Shown: positions 1 through 11,652 of the stretch, piece by piece | How the letters are laid out: each line of letters starts with the position of its first letter | Position numbering within the stretch: position 1 is the first letter of the stretch | Assembly: GCA_026936325.1 (NCBI GenBank) | Contig: JAPTHN010000008.1 | Location: forward strand, 52,679,706 to 52,743,705 | Direction of reading: 5' to 3' | Origin: Platynereis dumerilii | Lineage: Eukaryota > Annelida > Polychaeta > Phyllodocida > Nereididae | DNA length: 64,000 nt | Translations under genes and position numbers: made by a program | Notes under the pieces: generated by a model | Told to the model about the DNA's origin: nothing | Databases searched by the model: none | The model's input: the letters and a program-made list of their open reading frames with translations, nothing else

Positions 1-1132
1 ATACATCATGGACCTATATTGACAAGCTACAACCCTGGATGTGCATTGTCACACAGGCTAGGAGATAACTGTCCATTGTGTAATCAGTGTACATTCAAAA
101 TTATAAATTCCTACCAATGTTTATATTTCACACACCCTTTTTTGCTAATTTATTATGTATCTCAACATCTGAAAAACAACTACCATTGCAGCCGTCATGC
201 AGCATCTTCAGTTCTAGCATCTGACTAATTTTTCTCTGCATCTATCAGTTATAGCTTGTCCTTTTTATGGTGGAAATATTTTGTACTACAAATTTGCAAA
301 ATAGTGTGAATTTGTCCATATAGATAATTTCTAATGTACCAAAGTCTACTGAATGAGTTCAAAATCTTTGTCAACCTGTTTTTGGACAAAATGTTTTGTT
401 CAACTTTAGGCAAAGTTGTTAATGATACGAGGTTCGGGGGCCATTTTGGGTGCCTTAGATTTCTTGACACCATAAATATTAGCAATTGGGCTGCCATCAT
501 AATTGTCTCAACCAAGCTTATAAACAACTTCTTTATACTTTAATCACACTTTAATATCATTCATTCTTCCTGTATTGGTGATATGATTCATCAAGATCCC
601 AAAGATGGCAAAAACCTGATAAGTTACATGATTTTTACTTAGCATTGGGTCATATACTCGGCCAGTTTTGTTGGCCATCATGGATATATTGGATCATATA
701 TCATATTTATGGTTCTAAAAGGTACGTAAATGAGTTCCTTGACCCTCGAAACATAGAAAAAGACCTTTTATTTGTTTATCTACGACAATTAGGGGCTGAT
801 ATAGAAGTTGTCAACATTTGGGCAGCCATTTTGGCGGCCATCTTGGATTTAGCCCACCAAATATTGCATGTATGGCTTTGAAACCCCTCACAATGACTTT
901 CTTGACCTAAGAAACATTAAAAATGATCTTTTTCTTGTTACTTTATCTTAATTAGGGACTGAAATATGAGAAAAAGCAGATTTGTCTGTGATTTTGGCGG
1001 CCATTTTGAAAATACCCCCACAGGAGGGGTAAAAATGGCGGGAAAATTCGTCCCCCGTAATATTTTGTTATTAGATGCCCATTGACCCAAAATCTGTGAA
1101 AAAATCAATTTTAGCAAACAAATCCTACGGAA
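1..1132. repeat. Gene-free stretch with diverged tandem repeat
   Basis: No convincing coding region is seen. From about 735 to 1015 two diverged units about 160 bp apart share the pattern cttgacc..gaaacat, then a T-rich stretch, then attaggg.ctgaaata and a block around ggcggccattttg. A weaker relative with ggccattttgggtgcc lies near 440. The short open frames here are not conserved between units, so I read this as a decayed tandem repeat or an old mobile-element body. Confidence 0.4.
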
Positions 1133-2453
1133 TTACACAACAGACTGCACTATCATTGATCCTGCAATTTTTACTTGAAAACCATCTTTTGCGACCGTCC
1201 TCTCAAAAAGTACTTTGAAATTATTTTCGATAGCTTGACATTCTTCAACCGGCAAGACAAGCATTTTCTTCATGGTGTCGAATACAGAAGACTTTGTCGT
1301 CATAACTTTCATACAATATTCTTTGTAATCCCCTTTACGATATTTATAGTGAATTGGATATGACTTTGTCAACATTCCAAAGTTATCTGGTGTCACATAT
1401 GTTTGATACGATTCCAAAACTGATATGAGAGACTGGTTGCCATGGAGATAGGCGATGTGCAGGGCAGTGCAACCATGGAGGTCCCTTCTGTTTTTCCTTT
1501 CTTCTATGAATTTCTCTGAAATGTGATCAATAACTTGTATCTCATGAACAAAGATGGCTACCAAGTGCAACACACTCCTTTGAAAGTGATTGCAATTAGT
1601 TTGCAAATATTTCTCATGCACATCTGGTGGCAAGCCGTATGCACCCTTCAGCCCTTCCCCAGATAAGAACACTTTCACATCCTGTGGTATGAGGTCGTCA
1701 ACAGTATCCAAACATTTCTTGATTTCTCTATATTTCCTTTCCGAGCCTAAAAAAAGGAGAATGTTGATGACACTTCTTGATCTTAGGCAATCACTGAGTG
1801 TGCGATAAGCAGCTCTAATGACCCGGCCAGCAATTAATCTTAAATCTGCATCAATGTTGTATAGATTTTGCATTGGATTCAAGTGTATATCAATAATGTC
1901 AGTGTAACCATGGTTTCTGTATACTTCGATGAGTTCTTCCACCAGTCGAAGAGTGCATAATAGGGCTTCGCAGGTGGAGAATTTTTTCGGAGTCAGTAAA
2001 CGTTTAATATCTGTTGCCTCTGGAATAGCACCCTTAGCAATGCATAGTCTGACCAAACTGCAGCTAGCAAGTTCGTTCACATTACTACCAAGTTTCATGA
2101 GTTTATTAGCCCCAGTTAATTCACCAATGGCAACACCACCAAGCATAAGGTCAGCATTCTCCTTACTGACCAAGATCTCATGTATGTCTCGAATAATCTT
2201 CTTAATATTGTCATCCCTGCTTTGAACAAGAGCTTCTTTCACGATAGGCTGGCAGTAAATTCCAGTGAAATGTCTTTCCAAGAATTCTCCACCAACTTTG
2301 TCGATCAAGACTCTGGCCCTCTGCAGATCTTCTTGAATTTCACTTTCGCATTTTTCAAATATATCTTTTATTGTAATTTCATTCCTCCTCTGGCAGACAA
2401 CTCGATTAGGGAAGTCCATCAAGTCCAGCAGCAGATTTTTGAGCTCTTTTTCC
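1133..2453 (-). CDS. Large internal exon of an ankyrin-type gene, probable Mab-21/cGAS-like receptor N-terminal region
   Basis: One long open exon of about 439 codons on the minus strand. It opens at a plausible acceptor (tttgtag, plus 2454-2460) and runs E-K-E-L-K-N-L-L-L-D-L-M-D-F-P, so 5' exons should lie at higher coordinates; I could not find them. Numbering from the Leu at 2422, most of the protein is helical and unrecognised. Residues 313-345 fit one ankyrin repeat (DLHGCTALHIAYLHGNQSLI). The end, about 375-422 (SSVFDTMKKML..FERTVAKDGFQVKIAGSM), resembles the helix and hG[GS] strand that open Mab-21/cGAS-like nucleotidyltransferase domains. The frame then stops after IVQSVV, so a donor probably lies near 1130-1175; GTAAAA at 1174-1169 is one candidate but would remove the GS motif. 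Acidic catalytic residues are not present in the window. The exon itself is secure as coding; the family call is tentative. Confidence 0.6.
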
Positions 2454-2556
2454 CTACAAATATAAAATTATATCATGATAGGCATAAGACATCCCAGTTC
2501 CTTTTTTCTGAAGTGATGCCAGTCTAGTTTCTTAAAAAATAATTTTATATAATATA

Positions 2557-2790
2557 CGAGGGGCGTTCAGAAAATTCTGACCAGCTTTTTTTTTGTCAAA
2601 CCTTTCTCTTTGAAGCAGCTAAATGAAATTTTCACAGAACTATTTTCAGGCATGCCCTTAATATTGTCAAAATATCAAACCTGTAGATAATATTTTAATT
2701 ACTTACTGTTGCCATACAAATGAAAAACTGCACCGAGCACAGCTAGATTTTTTCGACCAAATCTAGCTGCGTAGGAGTGTAAACAATCAT
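2557..2790 (+). mobile_element. Mariner-type terminal repeat, left member of an inverted pair
   Basis: Starts after a TA with CGAGGGGCGTTCAGAAAATT and continues through a T tract, cctttctctttgaagcagct and aaatgaaattttcacagaac. The reverse complement of 12555-12792 matches it over about 230 bp at roughly 75-80 percent by eye. The same 14-bp tip (TACRAGGGGCGTTC) bounds the element at 44272-45067. It is either a solo end or the left terminus of a larger element. Confidence 0.6.
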
Positions 2791-3281
2791 AAAAGTTCAT
2801 GTGAAAATTGATTTTAACCAAACATATTTCTTGACAGCCTGATATTATGGCAAAGTATTTTCATTGCATTCCAAGTAAGTATCCAGATGTTTAATCCATT
2901 CGCTGAATCAATAATTAAGGTCCTTCATTCAAAATGTGTAGTTCCCAATTTTGCGAGTTGGAGAGGACATTTCTGGCTCTTCATATCTCATGATGTTCAT
3001 CATATCCTTAATTTTTGAGCTCATATTAAGATTTTGGTATCACCTGAAATAGTAAAACGCATATCTGGCAATTAAGGCAGATGAGACAGCTAATTTGACC
3101 GAAGGTTCTTAGTCCAGGGGTCAGCCCCCCAGATTTTGAGTCTAATGCGCATCAGTTCTGAGTGTGGTAGGGAAAATTTCATGTCAGCTCAACTGAATTT
3201 AAAGACTCTTTGTATTATCAACAGGTAATAGTTGCAAGCCAAAATAGCCACTGGTGAGTCACTTACTAATCCCTCCATATA

Positions 3282-4591
3282 CAGTCAGACCAAGAATTAT
3301 TCAGACACTTGCTGTTTTCTTTTTATTTTGAAGGAATTACAAAGCAAGCAATGAAACATGCACTTGAAATCATTCTTGGTATTAAATGTAACCCGTCCAA
3401 TATAATACAAATTTATTGCAAATTGAAACAAAATCTGCGGAAAATAGCTACTTTTGGTGATTTCAGAAACCAAAAATTATTCAGACATTTCTACAAAGTT
3501 GTAGAAAGTTACCTATTTAGTTACATTAATCCCAAATACTGCTAATAAACTACCATGGGATCATTGTGGTCACATTGGATGACAGGTGTGATCATCAGTT
3601 AAGAAAATTTGGATGAATATGTGAGATAAACATCTTACTTATTTTTAACTGTTTTATAAATAAAAAACTGAAATACAAGCTTACATGATAAATTTTATGC
3701 ACTTTGGTATTTTCCTTTTGATTTTGGCTCCTACTGCTCTCTGAATCCTTGCCCATTGTGCCACTGCAGTCCATCAGATCACTTAAAATAAAGTTGCATG
3801 GCCTTCCTATGATTGTTTACTCTATTGCATATACAGGGAAGCCAGGTTTCACCAGTTGTTTACAAATTGTGTGCCATACTAAACTATAGTGTGCTTTCAT
3901 TGAGCAATCTCCATTGGAATAGCATTGAGGCCTAAGAACCACATTGTTTACCCTTCCACAAATGAAATTAAAGCGTCCCATTCAGTTGCCAATCGCACCA
4001 TAACAATAGATAATGAATGTTGCTTTCTGAAAATTTGTTCGATTTTGGTTCCACATGGACATGTATTTGTTTTGGTAAATTGTAAAAATAAATACAGAAG
4101 TGCGCTGAACTTACTATGTGGCCTCCAATCGTTCATATTCTGACTCAAAGTTTTAAGAATACAATTCTAAGATAAACTAAAACATTTTCAATCAATGCAA
4201 GGTATGTTTGAGCCACTCTGAGGCATAAAAAACTGCATCAAAATGTGATAAACTGGGCAGAATGTTTATCTCCATTATTTATCCAAATTTTCTTAATGGA
4301 TGATCACAATTGCCATTCTATGCTGTCATAATGGTCCTTACATAGTTTATGAACAGTATTTTAGGATAAATACTAACAAATTATAGTAAATAGTTCATTT
4401 TCTTCAACTTTCTGAGAGTGTCTGAATAATTGTTGGTTCATGGAGTCAACAAAAGTAGCTTTTTTCACCAAATTTCTAGTCAATTTGCAATAAATTTGTT
4501 TTGTGTAGGTTACATGTAAAGCCAAGGATGTTTGCGATTGCATGTTTCATCATTTACTTTGTAAGCGTCTGAATAATTCTTGGTCTGACTG
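3282..4591. mobile_element. Non-autonomous Tc1-like element with IR/DR ends
   Basis: Both tips read CAGTCAGACCAAGAATTATT in inverted orientation, flanked by TA at 3280-3281 and 4592-4593. Each end carries a second, inner copy of the motif in the same orientation as its tip (accaaaaattattcagac near 3469; gtctgaataattgttggt near 4417). This double-repeat IR/DR layout is known from the Sleeping Beauty branch of Tc1. The 1.3-kb interior has no transposase-like open frame, so the element is a deletion derivative or a large MITE. Confidence 0.75.
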
Positions 4592-4593
4592 TA

Positions 4594-5340
4594 TATATAA
4601 TCAAATGCTGAGCAAGTCACTTGTCATTCTCATGTTATTTGTTCTGAACACAAGCTCTCTTAAGGCTCAGCTATGAGTTTTAATCATAATTTCATAATAC
4701 TAGGTATGTACTTTATTATATATTTAGTTAGCATAAATTCTTTGTAGACTAGCTCTCATTTTATATTTCACTTGAACAAGTTAGATTTTAAATTCCATTT
4801 AAATTATGTATTACAGTAATTCAATTGATAGCATATTACAAATAGACTTTAGCTCAAACATGACTCAGAAAATTTAGTTTAAATATAATTTAGACAATTT
4901 AGCCAGACATTCATGAAAACGTCTGTTGCTTAACAGGTGACGTGACATAAGCCACTTTACCATAACACATAATCCCTGATGAAAGATGATTGTATTAAAG
5001 AAACTGCTAATTTTATATCTAATGCTTTTGAAAAAAGACAAAGTGCTTTGTATACATAGTTTAATTTACGTAATTGTCGATACTTGCCAATAACAATACG
5101 ATACTTGTAATTATATATGTCGACATCAAATTAGCAATATGATATTTGTAAATATGTAAATAGGCCTAATGAAGATTAACATTTCAAGAGTTTGAATTAT
5201 ATATCTAATAATATAACTCGAACAAAGTTTATATTTTTTGGGATTGCTATTACATATTGGACTAATGTATATATGTATATCAACAAATCATTTCAAATTT
5301 GATTCAAATTTGTATTATTCAACGAAAATTCTGTTATTTT
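4594..5340. other. AT-rich stretch, nothing recognised
   Basis: No credible open frame, RNA gene or terminal repeat was recognised. The stretch is strongly AT-rich with TATA-like runs near 5110-5290. Confidence 0.4.
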
Positions 5341-5442
5341 GATGTATTATTGTTTTTTTTTTTTTTTGTAAGCCCAAGAGGGCTGGGGGCTAGAATGTGA
5401 GCCCATTTCACGTAAATAAAGAATTTCTCTCTCTCTCTCTAT
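5341..5442 (+). mobile_element. 3' tail of a LINE or SINE
   Basis: A 15-T run is followed by a short stem-loop (agcccaagagggctgggggct), a conserved-looking block, aataaagaatt and a (CT)n run. A compact 3' hairpin followed by a simple-sequence tail is typical of CR1/L2-type LINE ends and the SINEs that share them. No reverse-transcriptase remnant is attached. Confidence 0.4.
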
Positions 5443-5659
5443 GTCATGTTGGCTATCAGGAAGGAGAAAACCCCAACTAGGGTATGGTTCCTTTCTGTTC
5501 AACTTTGTCCTTACAATTTATATGTCAACTCTATAGATTATCTACATTACTTGTCTAATTTATCATATTAATTACATTGTACTCAAAATGAATACTTGTG
5601 ATTTTACTGAAAATACTTTACACACTTTTGTGAATTTATATATGTATGGTAAAATACTG

Positions 5660-5864
5660 TTTGTAATTTGCAGGGTTTTTACCCTCGGCCATGACCAGAC
5701 ATTAATATTCGCGCAGCGAAATTGATCACAGGAGAGGACTCAAAAAACCGTTTGTAATTTGCAGGGTTTTTACCCTCGGCCATGACCAGACATTAATATT
5801 CGCGCAGCGTAACGGCCGCGGGCCGTTTCGCGGAGTGAAATTGAGCACAGGAGAGGACTCAAAA
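5660..5864 (+). repeat. Two-copy tandem repeat, second copy with a GC palindrome insert
   Basis: Two copies start at 5660 and 5751 (period 91 bp): tttgtaatttgcagggtttt, then accctcggccatgaccagac and a cgcgcagcg block, ending ggagaggactcaaaa. The second copy has 28 extra bases containing cggccgcgggccg. No coding potential. Confidence 0.8.
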
Positions 5865-6355
5865 TTCTGTGCAGTGATGGTCTCAACATCAACAGTCCAC
5901 AGTTGGAAATTAGGTCAAGTGGGCCCAGTTTCTTATCAATGATTTAGTTTCGTATATAAAAAAATAACATGATTCATCTTCAAAAGTGTCTTAAAAATTC
6001 AATTTTCTCCAGTAATATTCCCTGGGAATATAATTTTTACGGAAAAGTTAATTATTAGCCTTGACAAGCTAAATTGAATTATTAACAAGTGATTCATTTA
6101 ATTTCAAAACAGACAACAAGAAAACGTAACAAAATTTAAGTTACATAATTATCATAAACTGATGATTATGTAACAGTGAGCAATTAATCTACATGCAAAT
6201 CATGTTATTGTTTTTTATTACTATTATACTATTATGTAATTAATGTCAACTATCTAGACATAAATTTGGCAGCTTTCTGCATTGTCTGCCATTTACCATT
6301 GAGATGATTATTGATCAATCTATCAATGTTCTAAAGGCCTATTTATCTATTTAAT
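5865..6355. other. AT-rich stretch, nothing recognised
   Basis: No gene or bounded repeat was recognised between the tandem repeat and the microsatellite. Confidence 0.35.
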
Positions 6356-6358
6356 ATT

Positions 6359-6423
<65 letters not shown>

Positions 6424-6430
6424 TTATCTA
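6359..6430. repeat. (TCTA)n microsatellite
   Basis: About 17 near-perfect TCTA units, decaying at both ends. Confidence 0.95.
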
Positions 6431-7022
6431 CATTGTATCTATTGTATATTTAATCTCTCTATTATTCTGCATTTATCCAACTTTCTACATATCTGTCTTC
6501 ATAATTTTTTGAAACAGTTACATGACTGCCTTTATACGTTGAATGTGAAATAAAATAAAAGTTATGGTAACACTGTAAGTCCTAAACTTTGTAGAGCTGC
6601 GCAAATTTCATGGCAGTGCCATTTACATATAAGGGAAAGTTCAGAGTTGATAAAACCTGTTTGGGACTCCAAAAATGCAGTAGATGGGTTAAAACCCACT
6701 TTGCATAATGAGCATAATTTTCAAATTCCCTTCAGACCTTCTTCTTATAAAAGCGTCCTAAATGATGATTTAAGCCAAACAATTAGGTCACTGCAAGTTG
6801 GTCAAAAAGGCCTGTGACTTTTCACTCCCTCTTCCCCTAGTATTACGCAAACAGACATGTGGGGATAGCATAAATGCATGGATAGGGTGCTAGATGTCAC
6901 AGATAGGCTGTAAATCAAAAATTCATTAGAATGAGTGAAAACAGAAAGAATTGTGTATAAATATAGAGTGATCTATTGCGAATTGAGGGAGACTATGAAA
7001 AAAAGATGATCTGAAGAAAATT
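6431..7022. other. Intervening stretch, nothing recognised
   Basis: No credible gene. The sequence is unique-looking within the window. Confidence 0.3.
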
Positions 7023-7025
7023 TAT

Positions 7026-7427
7026 GGACCGACCAGAATTTATGACTGGGGGGGGCGTGGGAGTTTCGCGGGAACTTCCCGTCAAAAATTGATAGCCCCT
7101 TGAGTTCCATGTGGATTTTTAGTACCCAACCCTTAGGTTTCATGCATATTTTTAGTACCCCCCTCGACATACAAAGCAATACACACACATATATATACTG
7201 TTATACTCGTCTCGCGTACAGATTTGTGTCATTTCGCAGACTTTTGCAAGTAAAAAAGTCCAAATTAAATTTATGCGCGTTTTTAACATTTTTTCTTTGT
7301 TAAAATTTCTTACCCCCCCCTTGGAAGTGTTGTCAAAAATTAATACCCCCCTTGAAACACGTGTGAAAAATTAGTACCCCCTTGGCCAAAACTCCCACCC
7401 CCCCAGTCATAAATTCTGAACGGTCCC
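7026..7427. mobile_element. Harbinger-like MITE, copy 1
   Basis: About 402 bp with terminal inverted repeats GGACCGaccAGAATTTATG on the left and, on the right, the reverse complement of GGGACCGTTCAGAATTTATG. Interior carries C-rich stretches with repeated attttTAGTACCC-type motifs. Same family as 10869-11047 and 11653-12029. The best-preserved copy gives a TTA target duplication, which suits PIF/Harbinger (TWA). No open frame of note. Confidence 0.75.
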
Positions 7428-7435
7428 TTAATATA

Positions 7436-7855
7436 TGTGACCTGCTCCACCAAAATGGGTTCAAAGTCGGCCCCTTGTTACACTTATTTGTGAAATAACT
7501 GTATTCTATGGAAACTGGGCTTTAAAATGATGGTTCATATGTTTTGATACCTCCATTCAATCCAAAGATATGGGACTTCAAACATTGATAAAGCGAAACA
7601 TCAAACTTGTAGAAAATGGCATTTGAATTTCCCGCCATTGCAATGAAAGAACTAAAAATATCAGGAACACCCAATTTACATAATTTAAAATCAATTTCTT
7701 GTAAAATGGTCTTAATTATTCGAAGGAAATTAATTTTGCTAAAACGTGGTACCAACAGCTAAAAAACATTGAAATGTGACCTTTTGACACATTTTGCTCA
7801 TTTCTGGGAAATATAAATTGCCTACTTAGAACTCATTTTGGTGGAGCAGGTCACA
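7436..7855. mobile_element. 420-bp MITE with TGTGACCTGCTCCACC ends
   Basis: Tips TGTGACCTGCTCCACCAAAA in inverted orientation, flanked by TA at 7434-7435 and 7856-7857. The TA duplication suggests a Tc1/mariner-superfamily derivative. It lies 8 bp from the preceding MITE. It has no transposase frame; the 77-codon minus-strand frame inside has no support. Confidence 0.8.
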
Positions 7856-7857
7856 TA

Positions 7858-8890
7858 TTATTATTATTATGTAGGATTTTCACCGATTATGAGAATCTAG
7901 GTATTTTCCTTAAAAAATCAACTACAATTGAGTATATTTATTACAAAAATGGCAGTTGTGAGATTTTTGGCCTGGTCTACATCAAATAAGTAGTTATGTA
8001 CTGTTTCAAGAGTAGTAACTACACATATGACACACCATTTTAAAGCTAGTGTATATATATCTTTATTTTGCAATATAAATTTCTGGTAACCATGGTAACA
8101 AAAGCAACGTGTTGGGCACTGTTGGCCACCAGGGATAGAAGACTTTACCCTACAGGGAGACACACCTCAGCTTGTGCATTGATGTTGTAACCAAAACACA
8201 CAGAGTTCATATTTTACATCATGCATAAGAGACAGCAGCAGTGAACTCTGCCAGAATTCAGATGCAGCAAGCGACGTTATGAGAAAGCAAGCGACGTTAT
8301 GAGATTAGCAAGCATTCTGAGCAGGTAGTTGAAACAGATACTTAAAGGTTGTTTGTATGTTTGGTTAATGGTGTTGGCAACATCAATGTTAAAAGTAAAC
8401 ACTGATTTACTCAAATCAAATCAAATCACTTTTATTTCTCCTAGGTGTTTTAAACAAAGAACATTAGCTTGTAAAGCTATTATTACTGAGCTAAAATGTC
8501 TGAATTGTTTGTTTGATTTTAAGCTGTCAGTAACACAAACGTAAAAACACAGCCTTATTTGAAAGAGCACATAAGTGGATTAACTCATGCATGGAACTGG
8601 GTCATTGAAAACCATCAGTCTCCTCCAGCTAAAGCTGTTCGACACAGAGAGACTGTGTCAGTCTGTCAAAACAGTGTTTACTGAAATAGTTTGGGATTTC
8701 CAATGCAAACACCGAATTAGAGTTTCAGTGACAAGAGCCAAGAGAAGAGTATTATGCAAGAAGGTATTGTGCAAATTAAAAACTTTTTTCAAGCAATTTT
8801 ACTTAGGCACATTTTGTAACCATTATGAAAACAGCAGCAAGCAGGCATGTTATCCAAATCAAAATGAGGATTTTTCAATTTTTTGGTTGC
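7858..8890. other. Gene-free stretch with GTTACCATGGTAAC palindrome and small tandem repeat
   Basis: No gene recognised. A perfect 14-bp palindrome GTTACCATGGTAAC is at 8088-8101. A 17-bp unit (agcaagcgacgttatga) occurs twice at 8268-8302. An (ATCAA)n-like run near 8410 followed by cttttatttctcc looks like the reversed 3' tail of a LINE. Confidence 0.4.
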
Positions 8891-8905
8891 CATGACAGCA
8901 ACAAG

Positions 8906-9060
8906 GGGGAGGGTTGGTCTAATGCTAGCGTGCTGGGCTGCCAATTGCTGGGCCAGGGTTCGAATCCAGCTCTTGCTAGGTCACCTGGGCCTATGTTGGA
9001 CGGCTGTTTCAATCACACTTCACCTCATTGCTTCAAAAAATGCAAAAAAAAACCCTCATA
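8906..9060 (+). mobile_element. tRNA-derived SINE
   Basis: A pol III type 2 promoter is visible: A box TGGTCTAATGCTAG at 8915-8928 and B box GGTTCGAATCC at 8957-8967. The unit continues through a tRNA-unrelated body ending in an A-rich run. The acceptor stem does not pair well enough for a functional tRNA. Confidence 0.65.
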
Positions 9061-9596
9061 CCCCTGTTTTTGTTACCATGGTAACCATATTTTTTAGAGA
9101 AATGACGAGAGCTTTTAAAAAGCTTTAAGATTTTGTATCACATAGACAGGTAAACCTATGGAAACCTCCAGGTCTGGATTACCCATTAGGCTGAGTAGGA
9201 TATAGCCTAGGGCCTGACACCTCAGGGGGGCCTCACATTGGGTGAAAAAAAGATTAAATCTGCCTAAATTGGTACATATTCAAAATTAGGAGGGAGGAAC
9301 TGTTATCATACTTGCAGAAGTTTGGCCAAAAAATCATAGAAATTTTGTAAGTTAGCCTAAGAAATTCAAGGATTATCTCAAACTTATAGCCATCATTAGA
9401 AAAGTATGTACAATAACTGAAGGAATTTCTAAATTTATTGTTTATATGTTACTGCATGCAATAGTTGTAGAAATTTGTATAACAACCATAAAAATTTCTG
9501 CAATTATCGTGTGCAAATTATTACGCTTATCTTAGAAATTTATTGCATAAGAACAATCATTAGAATTTGCAATTATTGTAAAAAATTGTCTACAAT

Positions 9597-10493
9597 TAGA
9601 GTAGGTCGGGGCAAGAAGCCCGGGTTAGGTGAGAGGCCCCCCCAGGGTTATATCCAAACTTACATTTTTGGTGCATTTATCTATTAATAGGATTGAAGCT
9701 AGAGGCGTTTTAGGTGACATCACAAATTTTCAGGGCAAACAGCACCAAACCATAGTAGAAATTAAAGAAACAAAAAAATGTGCATGGTTTTTGTAACTTT
9801 GACTAATTCTTTGAAAGGAGTTGTCAGAAATAACTTTGGAAATATTTAAAAGTATAATGGATATCTGCATTGCTTCACTTTATGACCATCACATAAAAAT
9901 AATTTGGATCATTTTTTTTGCATTTTAGTTCAAAATATAGAGGTCAAATTAAAATATGTGGGTTTGGGGTGAGAGGCCCCACATGATATGGGGCATGAGG
10001 CCCCCTTCACTGGGGAGTCGAAGCTGCTTCAGGAACCATTTAATAATGTGTACTTTACTTTAAATCTTGATAGATTAGCTAATTAAAACAGAAAAAAATT
10101 GGCCTAGAATTGAAACGGGGCAAAAAATATTAAAAAATAAAAGTATGAACAGAAAAATTCTGAAATTCAGAAAAAGTGAATAGAATGCCTTAAAAATGAT
10201 AGATGAACCCCAAGAAATAACTTTTAGGCTGAATGCTCTCGCAAAAAAAATTGCCATAGGATTATAGTAGGGGGGCTTCTTGCCCGATGCGTGGGGTAAG
10301 AAGGCCATTTTAATTTCTTTACAATAACGGCTTTAACTCCTTTTTTTAAAATTGGTAGACATTTGTTTCACTAGTTATTAGTAGAGTTAAGTGATCCCTT
10401 CCTGACAGCATAATCATTCAAATAATCGCCCATAAAAAGTGGGTCAAATCGCATCTCGAAGTTAAGGGGGGCACATGCCCCAACCTACTCTAT
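9597..10493. mobile_element. MITE with TAGAGTAGGTCGGGGCA ends, nested
   Basis: About 0.9 kb bounded by TAGAGTAGGTCGGGGCA and, inverted, TAGAGTAGGTTGGGGCA. Subterminal motifs (gcttcttgccc, gtgagaggcccc) recur in the interior. Non-coding. It sits inside the hAT-like element at 9169-11258, so it inserted later. Confidence 0.7.
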
Positions 10494-10868
10494 TGAAGAC
10501 ATTTCCATGACTATGCAGCAATTTTTATGATTATCTAAGAAATACTTGGATGAATAATATTAAATGAATGCTATTACGTCGGATGAAATGTACAATTTTC
10601 TCTTTTTTACTGCGATTTTTGGTGCATTATTTTGGCTATTTCCCCACATTTTTCCCAATTATTGTCAAAAAAAAACATGATTATCACAAATATTTTCACA
10701 ACAATTGCAGATATTTACATGGTTATCGCAAAAAAAAGACACAAAGTTTTTGCTAAATTTCTGCAACTGCAATTGCACAATTAATTGAGAGGCCCGGGGT
10801 TGCATACATGTAGGCTGATTTCTTTCTGGTCGGTTACTGAGCATGTAATTTTGTATAGAAGACTTTAA

Positions 10869-11047
10869 GGGACCGTTCAGAATTTATGACTGGGGCTGGG
10901 GTGGCCGAGGGGGTACTAACTTTTCACATGTGTTTCAAGGGGGGGTATTAATTTTTGACAACACTTCCAAGGGGGGTAAGAAATTTTACCAAAGAAAAAA
11001 CTCCCACTCCCCCCCCCCCCCCCCAGTCATAAATTCTGAATGGTCCC
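10869..11047. mobile_element. Harbinger-like MITE, copy 2 (short)
   Basis: 179 bp with GGGACCGTTCAGAATTTATG at both ends. It is inverted and internally shortened relative to copies 1 and 3, retaining the ttgacaacacttcc segment and a C14 run. It is nested in the 9169-11258 element. Confidence 0.8.
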
Positions 11048-11652
11048 TTACGATCAAGCAAAAAAGTAATCCATATATAGGCTTACTGGCTATTATGATA
11101 ATTTTCAAATACAAATTTGCTTTGATGACATGGCTAAGCTCTCAAACAGAAAGTGGCAATCACAGGAAATTTCTGCAGTGATTGGTGGTCTTAGGTCCAA
11201 CAAGGGGCCTCACATTGAGGTTCAGCCTATGGCCTCACACTACCTTAATCTGGCCCTGAAATCCTCAGATATGACTACTTTTGCCCAGTGTACTTGACTA
11301 AAAAACTCACAACTTCCGCACTTGAAATGGTCACACATAACTTTTTTTTAAAATATCTGCTGGTAGTGCCATAAAACATATTAATCTATAAATCAAAATT
11401 TAAGACATATCTAAAACACATCCATATTTAATCAATTTACACAATTATAGTTAATTTTTTACCGAAAATACCAGTTAAATTTAAAACTACCATAGATCTT
11501 CTACCAGCACGACGTCACTGCCTCATGCTCTTAACTTTGGCTTTTTGTTTATATTTGTAGAAATTTTAATGTAATAATTGAAACTGATTCATTGTGTTAA
11601 TATGCAACATCTATACCATACCTAAACACAGGCTTTATTAAAATCGTATTTA

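Larger units (their letters stand above)
9169..11258. mobile_element. hAT-like element hosting two nested MITEs
   Basis: Left tip CAGGTCTGGATTACCCATTA and right tip (reverse complement) CAGGGCCAGATTAAGGTAGT are inverted repeats, and shared inner sequence (ggcctcacattg) continues inwards. Flanks gaaacctc (9161-9168) and aaatcctc (11259-11266) agree at 6 of 8 positions, as expected for an old 8-bp hAT duplication. The 9597-10493 and 10869-11047 elements lie inside it. No transposase remains. Confidence 0.65.

Noticed and set aside
8906-8985. Functional tRNA gene
   Set aside because: A and B boxes are present, but the acceptor and anticodon stems do not pair convincingly and a SINE body follows.
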